A stretch of 64,000 nucleotides of DNA from Arenibacter sp. P308M17 (GTDB lineage Bacteria; Bacteroidota; Bacteroidia; Flavobacteriales; Flavobacteriaceae), in assembly GCF_003426735.1 (NCBI RefSeq), contig NZ_QVON01000004.1, forward strand, positions 248,001-312,000. The letters run 5' to 3'. The position numbers and the translations under genes are program-made. Of this stretch, positions 63,598 to 64,000 are shown one piece after another (within the stretch, counting starts at the first letter, position 1; the number at the start of each line of letters is the position of its first letter). The notes beneath the pieces were generated by a model. It searched no databases, was not told the DNA's origin, and saw nothing but the letters and a program-made list of their open reading frames with translations.

Positions 63598-63626
63598 TTA
63601 ATGAATATTTATGAAATATTCATTAA
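63598..63626. promoter_or_regulatory. AT-rich palindrome upstream of gltA
   Basis: TTAATGAATATTT (63598-63610) is exactly complementary to AAATATTCATTAA (63614-63626) around ATG. It lies between the glycogen synthase stop and the gltA start. It may be an operator for gltA; as a terminator it lacks a T-tract. Confidence 0.45.
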
Positions 63627-63643
63627 ACCTTATTTGTTTTCTT

Positions 63644-64000
63644 CTATTGGTTGATGGAATATAGATATTTGTAGTAATCATCTACAGATTTTTCCCATGT
63701 GAACCTCATCTTTTTGGCGTTATCCTGAATCTCCTTCCACTTGGGCTTGTCATTTACAAATACATCCAAGGCCTGATCCAATGCCAAGATCATATTTTTA
63801 ATTTTATCATCATAGGTCTTGCCATCGAAACTAAAACCGGTTTTCATATGCTCCACCGTATCTCTCAAGCCACCTGTGTTGTGCACCAAACATGGATTGC
63901 CGTTACGCATCGCCAACATTTGGCTAATGCCGCAAGGTTCAAATAAACTAGGCATAAAATACAGGTCGGTTTCCAAATATATGGAATCGATCAAATCCTC
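63644..64000 (-). CDS. glgA: Glycogen synthase (GT5), C-terminal part, cut by window edge
   Basis: The 118 visible codons (5' end beyond 64000) contain DLYFMPSLFEPCGISQMLAMRNG, the GT5 acceptor/nucleotide loop with FEPCG, followed by PCLVHNTGGLRDTVEH. This is the conserved C-terminal half of ADP-glucose-type glycogen or starch synthases. The C-terminus is helical with an aromatic tail (YYKYLYSINQ). It should elongate glycogen; the N-terminal half is not visible. Confidence 0.85.
   Translation of the reverse strand, partial: EDLIDSIYLETDLYFMPSLFEPCGISQMLAMRNGNPCLVHNTGGLRDTVEHMKTGFSFDGKTYDDKIKNMILALDQALDVFVNDKPKWKEIQDNAKKMRFTWEKSVDDYYKYLYSINQ

Overview
The window looks like chromosomal DNA of a marine Flavobacteriaceae bacterium (Bacteroidota; Arenibacter/Maribacter/Zobellia-like, genus not resolvable by eye). 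The evidence is a SusC/SusD pair, a hybrid two-component sensor with beta-propeller repeats and AraC output, a FecI/FecR/TonB-receptor cassette, FabV, Tat-exported Gfo/Idh oxidoreductases, DUF1080 domains, and start regions with TAnnTTTG boxes and no clear Shine-Dalgarno. No rRNA, tRNA or CRISPR array was seen.

Layout. 1-9.5 kb: a stem-loop-rich non-coding stretch, DNA polymerase IV (dinB), queE, then a visibly AT-rich island with a frameshifted Nudix gene overlapping a 1046-aa PLD/helicase/DUF3427 protein (a candidate nucleic-acid defence module), then DUF502 and YdeI-like genes among repeats. 9.8-17 kb: Gfo/Idh oxidoreductase, DUF1801 protein, a siderophore-type TonB receptor with a PepSY membrane protein, a 224-aa membrane protein whose soluble part resembles a STING domain (no cyclase gene nearby), and a GNAT acetyltransferase. 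17.5-29.5 kb: a compact beta-glucan (laminarin-type) utilisation locus with SusC, SusD, a surface lipoprotein, a PKD-GH16 glucanase, a 34-aa membrane peptide and the HTCS regulator. 29.7-44 kb: mostly housekeeping and metabolic genes (HerA-like ATPase, hydrolases, aldo/keto reductase, FabV, dipeptidase, PAS kinase, FolD, Ffh), with a MITE-like element and a four-helix-bundle pseudogene. 44-50.3 kb: an acidic repeat lipoprotein divergent from a sigma/anti-sigma/TonB receptor operon. 50.4-57.6 kb: a HEAT+double DUF1080 protein, a Gfo/Idh oxidoreductase and a LamG-membrane-winged-helix regulator, which together suggest a 3-keto-glycoside route for glycan breakdown. 57.7-64 kb: ArgS, two guanidino-modifying-type enzymes, citrate synthase and the C-terminal part of a glycogen synthase.

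The intergenic DNA is unusual. It carries arrays of degenerate 7-bp tandem repeats of several families, about 20-bp GC-rich self-complementary units inserted inside larger repeats, and repeat copies just upstream of start codons. Most promising for follow-up are the orphan STING-like protein, the Nudix/PLD-helicase island with its T7 frameshift, the glycan oxidation/cleavage locus with its one-component sensor, and the nested repeats. Family assignments rest on motif recognition without database searches.
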